The position numbers and the translations under genes are program-made. Of a DNA stretch of 53,802 bases, positions 53,787-53,802 are shown one piece after another (position 1 is the stretch's first letter; every line of letters begins with the position of its first letter). The stretch is from NCBI GenBank assembly GCA_944358875.1, contig CALVRZ010000004.1, positions 1 through 53,802 on the forward strand, written 5' to 3'. The notes under the pieces are model-generated. The model saw only the letters and a program-made list of their open reading frames with translations, was not told the origin of the DNA and ran no database searches. Source of the DNA: an uncultured Bacilli bacterium. GTDB lineage: Bacteria > Bacillota_I > Bacilli_A > RF39 > UBA660.

Positions 53787-53802
53787 TACTAAAAAATTTT
53801 GA

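Noticed and set aside
1-53802. Mycoplasma-type genetic code (UGA = Trp) because of AT richness
   Set aside because: pth ends at TGA, conserved Trp are TGG, and a PBP plus spore genes show a walled spore former.

Overview
The window is an AT-rich chromosome segment around the replication origin of a spore-forming Bacillota relative, most likely a gut-type Bacilli/Erysipelotrichia-like lineage. The genetic code is standard (for example pth ends in TGA). The dnaA-dnaN-recF-gyrB-gyrA and rpmH-rnpA-yidC-jag-mnmE-mnmG-rsmG-noc blocks diverge from about 26.6-28.8 kb as they do at Bacillus origins. Sporulation is indicated by SpoVT, a BofA-like protein, SpoIVA next to HU, and SpoVIF. Candidate Spo0A boxes lie at the origin and upstream of a ComK homologue.

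Left part (0-15.4 kb, almost all minus strand): a three-gene operon of membrane-anchored proteins including a C39-like cysteine protease, ytxH, spoVT, divergent ppa, mfd, a membrane-tailed nucleotidyltransferase-fold protein, then pth-rsmI-trmN6-ricT-holB-bofA-recR-ybaB-dnaX-tadA and a small SRP RNA. Gene order closely follows the Bacillus yaa/yab region.

15.4-17.67 kb is a gene-free island. It holds 18 copies of the 16-bp ParB-binding site parS (TGTTYCACGTGRAACA) in 1.85 kb, many inside longer perfect inverted repeats whose arms differ in sequence but keep their symmetry. Five sites lie exactly 39 bp beyond the end of a conserved module made of a DnaA-box-like 9-mer plus CCGGGAAAT. A sixth module lacks its parS. 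This is the most striking structure in the window.

Origin (17.6-29 kb): gyrA (with DnaA boxes inside the coding sequence), gyrB, recF, a ComK-family regulator sitting where yaaA is normally found, dnaN, an AT-rich unwinding element flanked by DnaA boxes, dnaA, a second DnaA-box cluster with Spo0A-like boxes, and a HerA-type ATPase inserted between dnaA and rpmH.

Right part (29-53.8 kb): the rpmH-to-rsmG operon; a duplicated rsmG terminator bracketing a frameshifted small membrane gene; noc, a ParB-family gene recognised by its HTH specificity residues and C-terminal domain, with a roughly 400-residue Pro/Thr/Ser-rich insert; a class A PBP; ywiB (possibly ATT start)-argS-rpoE; a split 2-hydroxyacyl-CoA dehydratase/activase-like pair; two tandem membrane proteins; an S24-like regulator with Arg in place of the catalytic Lys; HU; a membrane-anchored propeller-like protein; spoIVA; a class I amidotransferase; spoVIF; der; and engB. 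The last 600 bp is non-core sequence with a long hairpin, a possible hydrophobic peptide and a short direct repeat. No soj/spo0J (parA/parB) is present, so the ParB that would read the parS island must be encoded elsewhere.
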